Positions 55,316 through 64,000 of a stretch of 64,000 bases of DNA are shown one piece after another. Made by a program: the position numbers and the translations under genes. Source of the DNA: Scalesia atractyloides (lineage: Eukaryota; Streptophyta; Magnoliopsida; Asterales; Asteraceae); assembly GCA_947069175.1 (NCBI GenBank), contig CAMTDV010000023.1, forward strand, positions 86,893,563 through 86,957,562, written 5' to 3'. The notes beneath the pieces are model-generated. The model saw only the letters and a program-made list of their open reading frames with translations, had not been told where the DNA came from and made no database searches. Position 1 is the stretch's first letter, and each line of letters begins with the position of its first letter.

Positions 55316-56139
55316 CTGTTAACTCTAGGAAAACAAATGAAACTTATACACAAACTCAGTTTAACCGATGATACCATCTGAAAACCGGTAATCGGCAAAC
55401 CAATCGTCAAATCGATTGTTTACCTCACAATTTCAGTTATAACTGATGTGCGACGGTTTCTAATTAAGTCAGAATTGATTGAACTTAAAGCTTCATCATT
55501 TTCGGTATTTGAAACCGAAAATTCATCAAGGTTCTGATTTAATTCAAGCTCCAAGATCATTCTCACGATTCAGAACTATCACAACAATATTTACTTTCAT
55601 TTTCGTCGCATTTGTGAACCATAAGATCATCTGAAACAGTTCGCCGGAAAATTTCTGCAAGTCACCGGAAAACCGGGACTCACATTCTCACGGTAATTCC
55701 TCCGACTCTTTCTGTTTAAAAATGTGATTAGTCAGTCTCTAACACAACTCCATCATCAGAATCAATCCTAGTCAACGTTTATCAAAAATCTTATCTTCGC
55801 CGGAAAATCTCTGAGACTACCGGAATCACACTGTGAACTGGTATGATATCCTAAACTTCTTTTAAGCTTTGTTTGAGTGACTCAACTTTATGAATAATCG
55901 ATCAACGCTGTTAATTGGTTTCAACAGCCGGAGTTCATTTCCAGTACCGACGAACCTCCGCCGGATTTCTGTGAATAACATCAATCGGTATATTCTGTTC
56001 CTTAAACTCTCTCCATTCTCTACTTTTGAATTACTGTTAATGTCTGAGAATTGTATAAATCACAAATCAATCATAACCAGTCAGATTATCTGTCTGTGTA
56101 AATCAGCGAAGAAGATGAAGTTATAACAGAACATAAGAT

Positions 56140-56590
56140 TAATTAAAAACGGTATTTTAAATGGGTTAGACACACAGTCCAGCGGTGGACTGTGTGCAAA
56201 TTTCACATACACGTCCCGAGTTTGATCCTTGCTACACGCACGCCTTGTGTAATAACATGCCTTTTTGATCAAGAACTAAACTGGGTTAAGACAGATAGTT
56301 GTTAAGTATAATAAAAACCAAGAATATAACCGGGTTAGACACACAGTCCAGCGGTGGACTGTGTGCAACATGAACTTCACGTCGCGCGTTCGAATCTTGT
56401 CATGAGCACCGGTCCAATTGAAATAAAACGTTTTTGCAAATAAAGGAATTTTCGGTTAATTCAAATAAGTGTATAAATGTAATTAAAAACGAGTTTATAA
56501 CGGGTTAGACACGTAGCTCAGTTGGTAGAGCTACGTGCACGCGAACGGAAGGTCGCCGGTTCGAATCCCACCCGGCGCAGAATTATGCGC
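56140..56590 (+). repeat. Tandem array of three tRNA-like modules in the LTR
   Basis: Three units start GGGTTAGACAC at 56163, 56332 and 56512 (periods 169 and 180 bp). Each has a perfect 10-bp hairpin: CACACAGTCC/GGACTGTGTG in units 1 and 2, CACGTAGCTC/GAGCTACGTG in unit 3. Each has a B-box-like GTTCGAATC/GTTTGATCC 30-45 bases later. Unit 3 is the most tRNA-like: TAGCTCAGTTGGTAGAGC is a canonical D-arm/box A, and CCGGTTCGAATCCCACCCGG contains a consensus B box. Units 1 and 2 recur in the 3' LTR at 63687 and 63856. Confidence 0.7.
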
Positions 56591-57053
56591 TGACCGAACC
56601 GGTCAACGGTCAACACTAAAAAAAATTATATTTTTTTTATCTAATTTAATTTAAAAATCAATTAAAAATACTTAAAAATAACATTTTTAAACATTTTTAT
56701 GATTATGCACAATATTTCATTGATAAACTAACCATAAAATCATTATCAAATGTTTATCTAATAAGGTTCACTCACCAACTTATGTTGACCCAAAAACTCC
56801 CATTTTACACATGATACAGGTGAACCAGCAGCAGCTAGGAACACATAGGACCTGGATTAGAAGAATAAAACGATTTAGTATTGGGATTGTTATGTTTGGT
56901 TATTTCCTTTGTATTGAATGAACATGTTTGGATGTTTGAAAATGTAACTTTGACTTTATTAAATATGAAACATAATAGTAAATGTCATGTGCTTTGGTGA
57001 TAACCCAATTATGCCCCGACTCTTATTTCCGCTGCGGGTCGGGGTGTGACAGA

Positions 57054-57067
57054 TTGGTATCAGAGCC
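57054..57067 (+). other. PBS (initiator tRNA-Met)
   Basis: TTGGTATCAGAGCC, two bases after the LTR; exact TGGTATCAGAGC consensus. Confidence 0.9.
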
Positions 57068-57862
57068 ATGACTATAGGGATATAGGATAGGTTATTAGAC
57101 CCTTAGAGCCTATACTATAGTCGATTAGAAACTTATAAGAATTTTGTGTGTTATATGCCAAATTTCATAATGTTTATATGTTTTATGTTAAATGTTACAT
57201 TTGATATTGTACAAGCATGTTCATAAGTATGTATTATCAAAATAATGCCTATCATGAAATCGTATGATCATAACATATCACATCCATGAAAGCACACACC
57301 ACATCATGATTGATTTTACAATGATTTTCGTGTTTTCAAATCCCATCAAAGTGAGTTCTCATGACGGGCATGTAGTAACTGTAAGGGTACTAGTACCGGT
57401 AGTCGGAACGTCCTGTCTAGGCTGGCATTCGTATAAATCCAAAATAAAGGACCAGTTTGCCTACCTGGGCACTAACGATGAGAGTACGAAGTACCTATTA
57501 GGCCAAAGCATGCTATACCAAACGTCGTGTGAGCTAATCCCACTTTGAGTTGTCATTGTGTCTACACCTGGACACGTTCCGACCAAACCTCTCATGAACA
57601 TATTTTGTGGTTTGCATTCGGGGCATGCGAGTGTTAAATTGCCAATACTAATGTGAATCCTACCAAGCCAATAGCCATGGGGGCCCACATGACTATGTAG
57701 GTGAAGGTATGGGGGACATTTGAGCCCAACATGAGCGAACCCAAGACATCCTATGGATGTAGTTGCATTATTGATATTTATGTTATTTTCATTTTGTTAA
57801 AGACACATGACACCTAAAAAGACACCATAAACTCACAATCTTCTCATTTTATGATCCTGTAG
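57068..57862 (+). other. Untranslated leader of Tekay-type element
   Basis: 795 bp without a credible frame between PBS and gag ATG. A 94-codon frame at 57264 lacks any motif. Confidence 0.6.
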
Positions 57863-58925
57863 ATGTCATCTAGACAGCATCGAAGGGGAAAAAAATCAAG
57901 GAAAGACTCAGGAACGTTTGGCCACGCATATCGCGAATCAAATGGCCACGATATTGCCTGACATCGTGGTACAAGTACAACAAGCCCTTGCTGCAAATCC
58001 TACTAACCCTCCTCAACAACACGACCAGAACATCGATAACCCTCCTACCATCAAATGCTCTTACAAACATTTTAAGTCCTGTGATCCTCCAAAATTCGAA
58101 GGGACTGAGGGAGTCACTGCTCTCCTACATTGGTTGAGGAGATGGAAAATGTTTTCTTAAACTGCGATTGTCCTGAGGATCGCAAGGTTCGTTACGCCAC
58201 CGGGAGACTACTTGGTGTAGCTCTCACTTGGTGGAATACTGAGAAAGGAAAGAGGGGAACTGAAGATGCGATGGCCTTAACTTGGGAGGAGTTAAGGAAA
58301 ATCATGACTAGGCGTTTCTGTCCTAGAAGTGAAATTAAGAAGTTGGAAGATGAATTTCATGCCTTAAAGCAAAAGGAAGGTGATCACTCTACTTACAACA
58401 AGAGGTTCATGGAGTTGAACCAAATGGTTCCAAACTTATTCACTCCAACCTATCGTCTGATCGAACATTATATTCGAGGACTCCCCTCAAAAATTCAAGA
58501 TTCAGTTCTCAGCGTTTCACCGGTAACACTCGAAGCTGCCATGGAGTTGGCAACTGAACTGACCGAAAACCGAATTCGCAATGGGAAGTTCAAAGAAGAG
58601 AAGAAGAAAGCCCCTGTTGAGGGACAAACCTCAAACCACCCCATTCCTTCCTCTAAGTTTGCTAACAAGAGGAAGCGTAACACCAGGAATTTTGCAGTCA
58701 CCCAAACCAACACCCCTATTCCGCGGCACCCATCACTCAAGTCACTCCTTCACCCACGCCATACAGAAGACCCTACACAGGCCCATTACCAAAATGTAAC
58801 TGTTGTCAGTATCACCACTCCCCTGATCATCCTTGCCAATACTGCACCGGCTGCGGTCGCGCAGGACATACTGTTCAAAACTGTCGCACGCTTCAACGAA
58901 CAAACCGCCACCAACCTTTAACCCA
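57863..58925 (+). pseudogene. gag: Tekay-type gag, broken
   Basis: Capsid precursor. The first ATG is at 57863 (MSSRQHRRGK). The A-rich run near 57890 carries a frameshift, after which 57918-58160 gives HIANQMATILPDIVVQVQQA and FEGTEGVTALLHW. Another shift at about 58130 leads to 58130-58700 with VRYATGRLLGVALTWWN, RRFCPRSEIKKLEDEF and NQMVPNLFTP, the retrotrans-gag core. A further frame change near 58700 precedes the zinc knuckles. Three indels split an otherwise complete gag. Confidence 0.88.
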
Positions 58926-59215
58926 AACCCACCAACAGTTAATGGGTCAAGCACAACAACAACTACCATTTCCACCCACCCAACATTTAGCCCAAACATA
59001 CTATCAACCCAATTACCCTATGGGCCAACCTATGCGGGCTTGTTTCAATTGCGGCGACCCAAGTCATTTCAGAAACACATGTCCAAGGCTGGTTAATATT
59101 ATTCATGCTCAGGCCCAAGCCAACCCTGTGAATCAAGCGAACCAAGCTCCTCCACCTGCTAGAGGAAGAGCTTTCAATATTAACGCGAACCAGGCCAGAG
59201 CTGACGGCAATGTGG
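58790..59215 (+). pseudogene. gag zinc-knuckle region
   Basis: CTGCGRAGHTVQNC (58843-58884) and CFNCGDPSHFRNTC (59041-59082), both CX2CX4HX4C, separated by a Gln/Pro-rich spacer. They bind the genomic RNA in family members. The second knuckle is in frame with the protease. Confidence 0.85.
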
Positions 59216-59604
59216 TCAACGGTACGTTTCTTATAAATGGTAGATATGCCTCTATGTTATTTGATACTGGTGCGGATAGAAGTTTTGTGTCATTAGAATT
59301 TGAACCTATCTTAAGCAAAAATCGGGATAAGCTCGCGGAATCCATAACGGTGGAAGTTGCGGACGGAAAACCAGTTTCATTAGACTCTATTTTACGCAAC
59401 TATACACTCACCTTAAACGACCACGATTTCTCAGTCGACCTTATTCCTATGAAGCTGGGAAGTTTCGACATCATAATCGGTATGGATTGGCTCAGTCAAC
59501 ATCATGCGGAAGTTGTATGTCGTGAAAAATTTATTCTATTCCTCTTTCAAACGGTCAGACTCTTCGAATCATTGGAGAAACCTCGTCGAAAGGGCTCAAC
59601 TTAA
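59216..59604 (+). CDS. Aspartic protease of Tekay-type element
   Basis: Processes the gag-pol polyprotein. In the open frame 58942-59604 it has GTFLINGRYASMLFDTGADR with an intact catalytic D-T-G (59263-59271), later FDIIIGMDWLSQHHAEV, the typical flap/terminal strand. A frame change between about 59500 and 59604 separates it from RT, so it is intact as a domain but not linked correctly to the rest of pol. Confidence 0.8.
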
Positions 59605-60595
59605 TGTCTTGTCTTCAAGCTCAAAAATACCTTCGCAAGAATTATGTCGCGTTTTTAGCCCATATCATCAAGAAGGGGACCACAGAGAAGAAACTTGAAG
59701 ATATTCCTGTAGTAAAAGATTTTCCACAAGTTTTTCCTGACGACATTTCAGGACTGCCTCCAATCAGAGATGTCGAATTTCGTATTGATCTTATACCTAG
59801 TGCTACACCAGTTGCAAAATCTCCATATAGGTTAGCCCCCTCTGAAATGCAAGAGCTAGCCAGTCAATTGCAAGAGTTGACTGACAAGGGATTCATACGT
59901 CCCAGCTCGTCGCCTTGGGGTGCACCTGTTCTTTTTGTAAAGAAGAAAGATGGATCTTTTCGTATGTGCATCGACTACAGAGAGCTCAACAAGTTAACCA
60001 TCAAAAATCGATATCCTTTACCTCGCATAGATGATCTTCTTGACCAATTACAAGGTGCCAGCTGCTTTTCAAAAATCGATCTTCGATCTGGCTATCATCA
60101 GCTTAGAGTGCATGAAGAAGACGTCCCTAAGACTGCTTTTCGAACTCGTTATGGCCACTATGAATTCATGGTTATGCCGTTTGGATTAACCAACGCACCA
60201 GCTGTCTTCATGGACCTAATGAACAGAGTCTGCAAACCTTACCTTGATCGATTCGTTATAGTTTTCATCGACATATTCTTATTTATTCAAAATCTAAAGC
60301 TGATCATGAGCGTCATCTTCGACTCGTTCTTGTACTTCTAGAAAAGGAAAAGCTTTATGCCAAGTTCTCTAAATGTGAATTCTGGTTAAAAGAGGTGCAA
60401 TTCCTCGGGCATGTAGTCAATGACAAAGGAATACATGTTGACCCTTCAAATATCAAAGCAGTTCAAGAATGGCAAGCTCCACGTACACCAACTGAAGTAA
60501 GGTCTTTTCTTGGACTTGCTGCTATTATCGTCGGTTCATTTCAAACTTCTCTCGCATTGCTGTGCCACTCACGGCTTTAACCCATAAGGGAAAAC
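59604..60595 (+). pseudogene. Ty3/gypsy reverse transcriptase, frameshifted in the active site
   Basis: 59604-60341 (245 codons) covers DFPQVFPDDISGLPP, RIDLIPSATPVAKSPYRLAP, RMCIDYRELNKLTIKNRYPL, SKIDLRSGYHQL (motif A) and MPFGLTNAPAVFMDLM. At the YxDD position it reads VFIDIF (60261-60278): one base lost after FID destroys the second Asp and shifts the frame. The thumb (KCEFWLKEVQFLGHVV) continues in another frame from 60340 to 60540, and a third shift lies in SFLGLA near 60520. No active RT can come from this copy. Confidence 0.92.
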
Positions 60596-61050
60596 CATTC
60601 GTATGGGGACCCAAGCAAGAAGAAGCTTTTCAAACTCTTAAACAAAAACTTTGTGATGCACCAATCCTCACTCTTCCTGAAGGTTGTGATGATTTTGTAG
60701 TCTACTGCGACGCGTCAGGGCAAGGATTAGGCTGCGTTCTCATGCAAAGAGGAAAAGTCATAGCTTATGCCTCGAGGCAACTCAAGACACATGAAAAGAA
60801 CTACACCACTCATGACCTAGAACTTGGAGCCGTTGTATTCGCTCTTAAGATATGGAGACATTATCTCTATGGTACTAAGTGTGAAATATACACTGACCAC
60901 AAGAGTCTTCAACATATCTTCAATCAAAAAGAGTTAAATATGAGGCAACGAAGATGGGTCGAACTCCTAAATGATTACGACTGTGAAATTAGATACCACC
61001 CTGGTAAAGCAAATGTGGTGGCTGATGCACTTAGTCGAAAGGGTTATGCG
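60562..61050 (+). CDS. RNase H domain (N-terminal part of the intact frame)
   Basis: First part of a 518-codon uninterrupted frame (60562-62118). VVYCDASGQGLGCVLMQ (Asp), THDLELGAVVFALKIWRHYL (Glu), YTDHKSLQHIF (Asp) and VVADALSRK (Asp) are all present, so the catalytic set is complete. The ATG at 60562 is not a natural start; in the intact element this is internal to pol, entered from RT. Confidence 0.88.
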
Positions 61051-62118
61051 AACTCCATTCATCTTCTATGTTCGCAAATTATAACCGATATTAAAGATCA
61101 AATTCGAGAAGCTCAGCACGTTTCGATAACAGAAGAAGATGTACGAAAAGAGATGTCCTGTGGAGCCGAGCTAAAACTTGAAACTAAATCAGACGGTATT
61201 CTGTATTACCTAAATCGTATCTGGATTCCTAACCACAATAATCTTCGGGAAACTCTCTTGAATGAAGCTCACAAAACGCGATATTCTATACACCCAGGAG
61301 CCGATAAGATGTATCAAGACCTACGATACACCTATTGGTGGCCTGGAATGAAGAAAGATATTGCCGTTTTTGTTTCCAAGTGTCTCACATGTTCTAAGGT
61401 GAAGGCTGAACACCAAAGACCCTCAGGGCTTCTAGTCCAACCAGAAATACCTGTATGGAAGTGGGAAAATATAACCATGGATTTCATTACCGGGTTACCT
61501 CGCACTTCTGGTGGGTATGACACTATATGGGTGATTATAGACCAACTTACAAAATCAGCTCACTTTATTCCTATTCGAGAAGATTTCAAGAACGAAAAGC
61601 TTGCTCGTATTTATATCAGCGAAATCGTAAGCCGACATGGGGTACCATTAAGTATTATTTCTGATCGTGATGGTCGCTTCACCTCACGAACATGGCAAGC
61701 AGTACAATCCACTATGGGCACTCGATTAGATCTCAGTACCGCCTATCATCCTCAAACTGATGGACAGTCTGAGCGCACCATTCAAACTCTTGAGGATATG
61801 CTTAGAGCATGTGTCATAGACTTCAAGGGAAATTGGGACGCCCACCTACCGTTAGTTGAATTTTCGTACAACAACAGCTATCATTCGAGCATCGGCATGG
61901 CACCTTTTGAAGCCTTATATGGTCGAAAGTGCCGATCTCCTGTTTGTTGGCACGAAATTGGGGAAGCACAAATTACTGGTCCTGAATTGATCCAAGAAAC
62001 CACAGACAAGATTCATCAAATCCGAAACAATCTTCTAGCAGCTCAAAGTCGTCAAAAGAGTTATGCAGATAAACGACGGAAGCCTTGGAGTTTAACATTG
62101 GTGATCATGTGCTTTTAA
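61051..62118 (+). CDS. Ty3/gypsy integrase, catalytic residues intact
   Basis: The same open frame as RNase H continues: zinc domain SIHPGADKMY ... KCLTCSKVKAEHQ (HHCC), then the core with MDFITGLP (Asp), ISDRDGRF (Asp), HPQTDGQSERTIQTLEDML (Glu), and NSYHSSIGMAPFEALYGRKC. It ends by frameshift at about 62090 (KRRKPWSLTL replaces the expected continuation). The DDE triad is complete, but without a connected RT and chromodomain it is not a working pol. Confidence 0.9.
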   Translation, partial: NSIHLLCSQIITDIKDQIREAQHVSITEEDVRKEMSCGAELKLETKSDGILYYLNRIWIPNHNNLRETLLNEAHKTRYSIHPGADKMYQDLRYTYWWPGMKKDIAVFVSKCLTCSKVKAEHQRPSGLLVQPEIPVWKWENITMDFITGLPRTSGGYDTIWVIIDQLTKSAHFIPIREDFKNEKLARIYISEIVSRHGVPLSIISDRDGRFTSRTWQAVQSTMGTRLDLSTAYHPQTDGQSERTIQTLEDMLRACVIDFKGNWDAHLPLVEFSYNNSYHSSIGMAPFEALYGRKCRSPVCWHEIGEAQITGPELIQETTDKIHQIRNNLLAAQSRQKSYADKRRKPWSLTLVIMCF

Positions 62119-62560
62119 AAGTATCACCGTGGAAGGGAGTAGTTCGTTTTGGTCAAAAGGGAAAGCTAGCACCACGTTACGTAGGACCTTTCAAGATACT
62201 CGAAAGAGTAGATCCTGTAGCATACAAGCTTGACCTACCGGAAGAACTCGACAGGATTCATCCCACGTTCCACGTGTCGAACTTGAAGAAGTGCCTCGCT
62301 GATGCGAACCTCCATATTCCGCTGGAAGATATTCAGATTGATGAATCCATGCATTTTATTGAAAGACCAGTGGAGATCATGGACTATGGAGAAAAGCGTC
62401 TTCGACGAAGTCGCATTCCAATTGTTAGGGTACGCTGGGAGTCGAAACGGGGACTGAGTTTACTTGGGAACGTGAAGACTCAATGCGTGAAAAATACCCG
62501 CATCTTTTTCCTACTACTCCAACTATTTAAAATTTCGGGACGAAATTCCTAAAAGTAGGG
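62085..62560 (+). pseudogene. Integrase C-terminus with chromodomain
   Basis: A shifted frame (62085-62552) resumes with EFNIGDHVLLKVSPWKG, RYVGPFKILERVDPVAYKL, HPTFHVSNLKKCLAD and RRSRIPIVRVRWESKRG, then a second shift before the FTWERE-like chromodomain end (about 62455-62530), finishing FPTTPTI-like. Homologous to the fragment at 1437-1770. Chromodomains of this type tether integration to heterochromatin marks in known chromoviruses. Confidence 0.85.
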
Positions 62561-62565
62561 GATAC
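62551..62565 (+). other. Polypurine tract
   Basis: AAAGTAGGGGATAC directly before the 3' LTR (62566). Confidence 0.75.
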
Positions 62566-64000
62566 TGTAACATTTGTAAAAATCGGGTCTCCAAAACCCG
62601 CTCCGTTTTGTAATCTTGTACCAAGTTATAAAAGTTGCGTTAATTATTTATGATTATTTTGAGTTAAAACGATACATAATTAATAAATAAACTAAACTAT
62701 AAAAATTATATTTGATAAAAAGTTAAAATAAAACAAATAAAAAAATATTTGAAGCTGCCGGGACTCGAACCCGGGTCAGCTGAGTCGCTACAACCAACTT
62801 AACAACCATTTCCTAAACCACTCCGCCACAATGTGTTTTCTGTTAACTCTAGGAAAACAAATGAAACTTATACACAAACTCAGTTTAACCGATGATACCA
62901 TCTGAAAACCGGTAATCGGCAAACCAATCGTCAAATCGATTGTTTACCTCACAATTTCAGTTATAACTGATGTCGACGGTTTCTAATTAAGTCAGAATTG
63001 ATTGAACTTAAAGCTTCATCATTTTCGGTATTTGAAACCGAAAATTCATCAAGGTTCTGATTTAATTCAAGCTCCAAGATCATTCTCACGATTCAGAACT
63101 ATCACAACAATATTTACTTTCATTTTCGTCGCATTTGTGAACCATAAGATCATCTGAAACAGTTCGCCGGAAAATTTCTGCAAGTCACCGGAAAACCGGG
63201 ACTCACATTCTCACGGTAATTCCTCCGACTCTTTCTGTTTAAAACATGTGATTAGTCAGTCTCTAACACAACTCCATCATCAGAATCGATCCTAGTCAAC
63301 GTTTATCAAAAATCTTATCTTCGCCGGAAAATCTGTGAGACTACCGGAATCACACTGTGAACTGGTATGATATCCTAAACTTCTTTTAAGCTTTGTTTGA
63401 GTGACTCAACTTTATGAATAATCGATCAACGCTGTTAATTGGTTTCAACAGCCGGAGTTCATTTCCAGTACCGACGAACCTCCGCCGGATTTCTGTGAAT
63501 AACATCAATCGGTATATTCTGTTCCTTAAACTCTCTCCATTCTCTACTTTTGAATTACTGTTAATGTCTGAGAATTGTATAAATCACAAATCAATCATAA
63601 CCAGTCAGATTATGCTGTCTGTGTAAATCGCGAAGAAGATGAAGTTATAACAGAACATAAGATTAATTAAAAACGGTACTTTAAACGGGTTAGACACACA
63701 GTCCAGCGGTGGACTGTGTGCAAATTTCATATACACGTCCCGAGTTCGATCCTTGCTACACGCACGCCTTGTGTAATAACATGCCTTTTTGATCAAGAAC
63801 TAAACCGGGTTAAAACAGATAGTTGTTAAGTATAATAAAAACCAAGAATATAACCGGGTTAGACACACAGTCCAGCGGTGGACTGTGTGCAACATGAACT
63901 TCACGTCGCGCGTTCGAATCTTGTCATGAGCACCGGTCCAATTGAAATAAAACGTTTTTGCAAATAAAGAATTTTCGGTTAATTCAAATAAGTGTATAAA
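62566..64000 (+). repeat. 3' LTR of Tekay-type element, runs off the window
   Basis: Starts TGTAACATTTG and is collinear with 55042-56479 with about 14 differences. It includes the antisense tRNA-like module (62757-62839) and tRNA-like units at 63687 and 63856. The last 570 or so bp are beyond the window. Confidence 0.92.

Larger units (their letters stand above)
55042..57051 (+). repeat. 5' LTR of Tekay-type element
   Basis: TGTAACATTTG to GTGTGACA, followed by the PBS. It contains one antisense and three tandem sense tRNA-like modules. Confidence 0.92.
55042..64000 (+). mobile_element. Ty3/gypsy Tekay-type (chromovirus) retrotransposon, 3' end outside window
   Basis: 5' LTR (2,010 bp), initiator-Met PBS, long leader, gag with two knuckles, protease, RT, RNase H, integrase, chromodomain, PPT and the first 1,435 bp of the 3' LTR. 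RT before integrase plus a chromodomain places it in the chromovirus branch; LTR length and gag style suit Tekay/Del. By eye the overlapping LTR parts differ at about 14 sites or indels in 1,435 bp, about 1 percent, so insertion was recent. At least five single-base frameshifts break gag-pol. Confidence 0.93.

Noticed and set aside
55890..56126. 78-codon frame in the Tekay LTR, present again at 63414
   Set aside because: It recurs only because the LTR is duplicated. No motif, and the two copies end differently through an indel.
56503..56585. Functional tRNA gene
   Set aside because: D-arm and B box are good, but the T-stem has extra bases, the acceptor stem does not pair and the anticodon arm is unclear. 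It is repeated in tandem inside an LTR.

Overview
The window is repeat-dense plant nuclear DNA. No intact host gene was found. It is AT-rich, and most of it is nested LTR retrotransposons with PBS sequences complementary to plant tRNAs, plus several TIR/foldback elements, one SINE and one non-LTR-type reverse transcriptase copy. The mix (Sirevirus-type copia elements with downstream ORFs, Tat/Retand and Tekay gypsy elements, and CCGTAAGCTACGGT- or GGCCGTATA-type palindromes) suggests a eudicot, probably Asteraceae. The family assignment is inference from repeat style, not a database result.

Layout. 1-1770: gypsy LTR-like sequence with a minus-strand TATA box, then a broken integrase C-terminus. 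1777-12777: two Ty1/copia copies of one family fused head-to-tail in opposite orientation (inverted LTRs at the outer ends, junction near 9710). 12778-13260: what looks like the promoter, 5' leader and first intron of a host gene on the minus strand, cut by that insertion. 13688-19337: a copia-type element with gag, PBS and PPT but no recognisable pol (TR-GAG-like), its 3' LTR interrupted at 19338. 19338-27092: a minus-strand, 5'-truncated Sirevirus-type copia with its 3' LTR, decayed integrase/RT/RNase H and two extra downstream ORFs. 27329-32068: a TIR element that carries a decayed RT gene ending in a zinc motif and a restriction-like-endonuclease-like motif. 32350-34920: an LTR remnant and a cluster of palindromes and inverted repeats. 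34927-45249: a full-length minus-strand Tat/Retand gypsy element with a perfect 5-bp TSD, dual RNase H, a lysine-tRNA PBS, a 3' tandem repeat and an antisense ORF. 45250-55041: AT-rich, gene-free DNA with MITEs, a SINE inside a MULE-like element, and LTR debris. 55042-64000: a young Tekay-type gypsy element, with about 1 percent LTR divergence by eye, whose LTRs carry a tandem array of tRNA-like modules; its 3' LTR runs off the window.

The genes are all element genes (gag, protease, RT, RNase H, integrase, extra ORFs). Nearly all are broken; only the RNase H-integrase frame of the last element is long and uninterrupted. The strongest candidates for something unusual are the RLE-type RT gene at 27774-30990, the tRNA-like array in the Tekay LTR, the antisense ORF of the Retand element, and the pol-less gag element at 13688.
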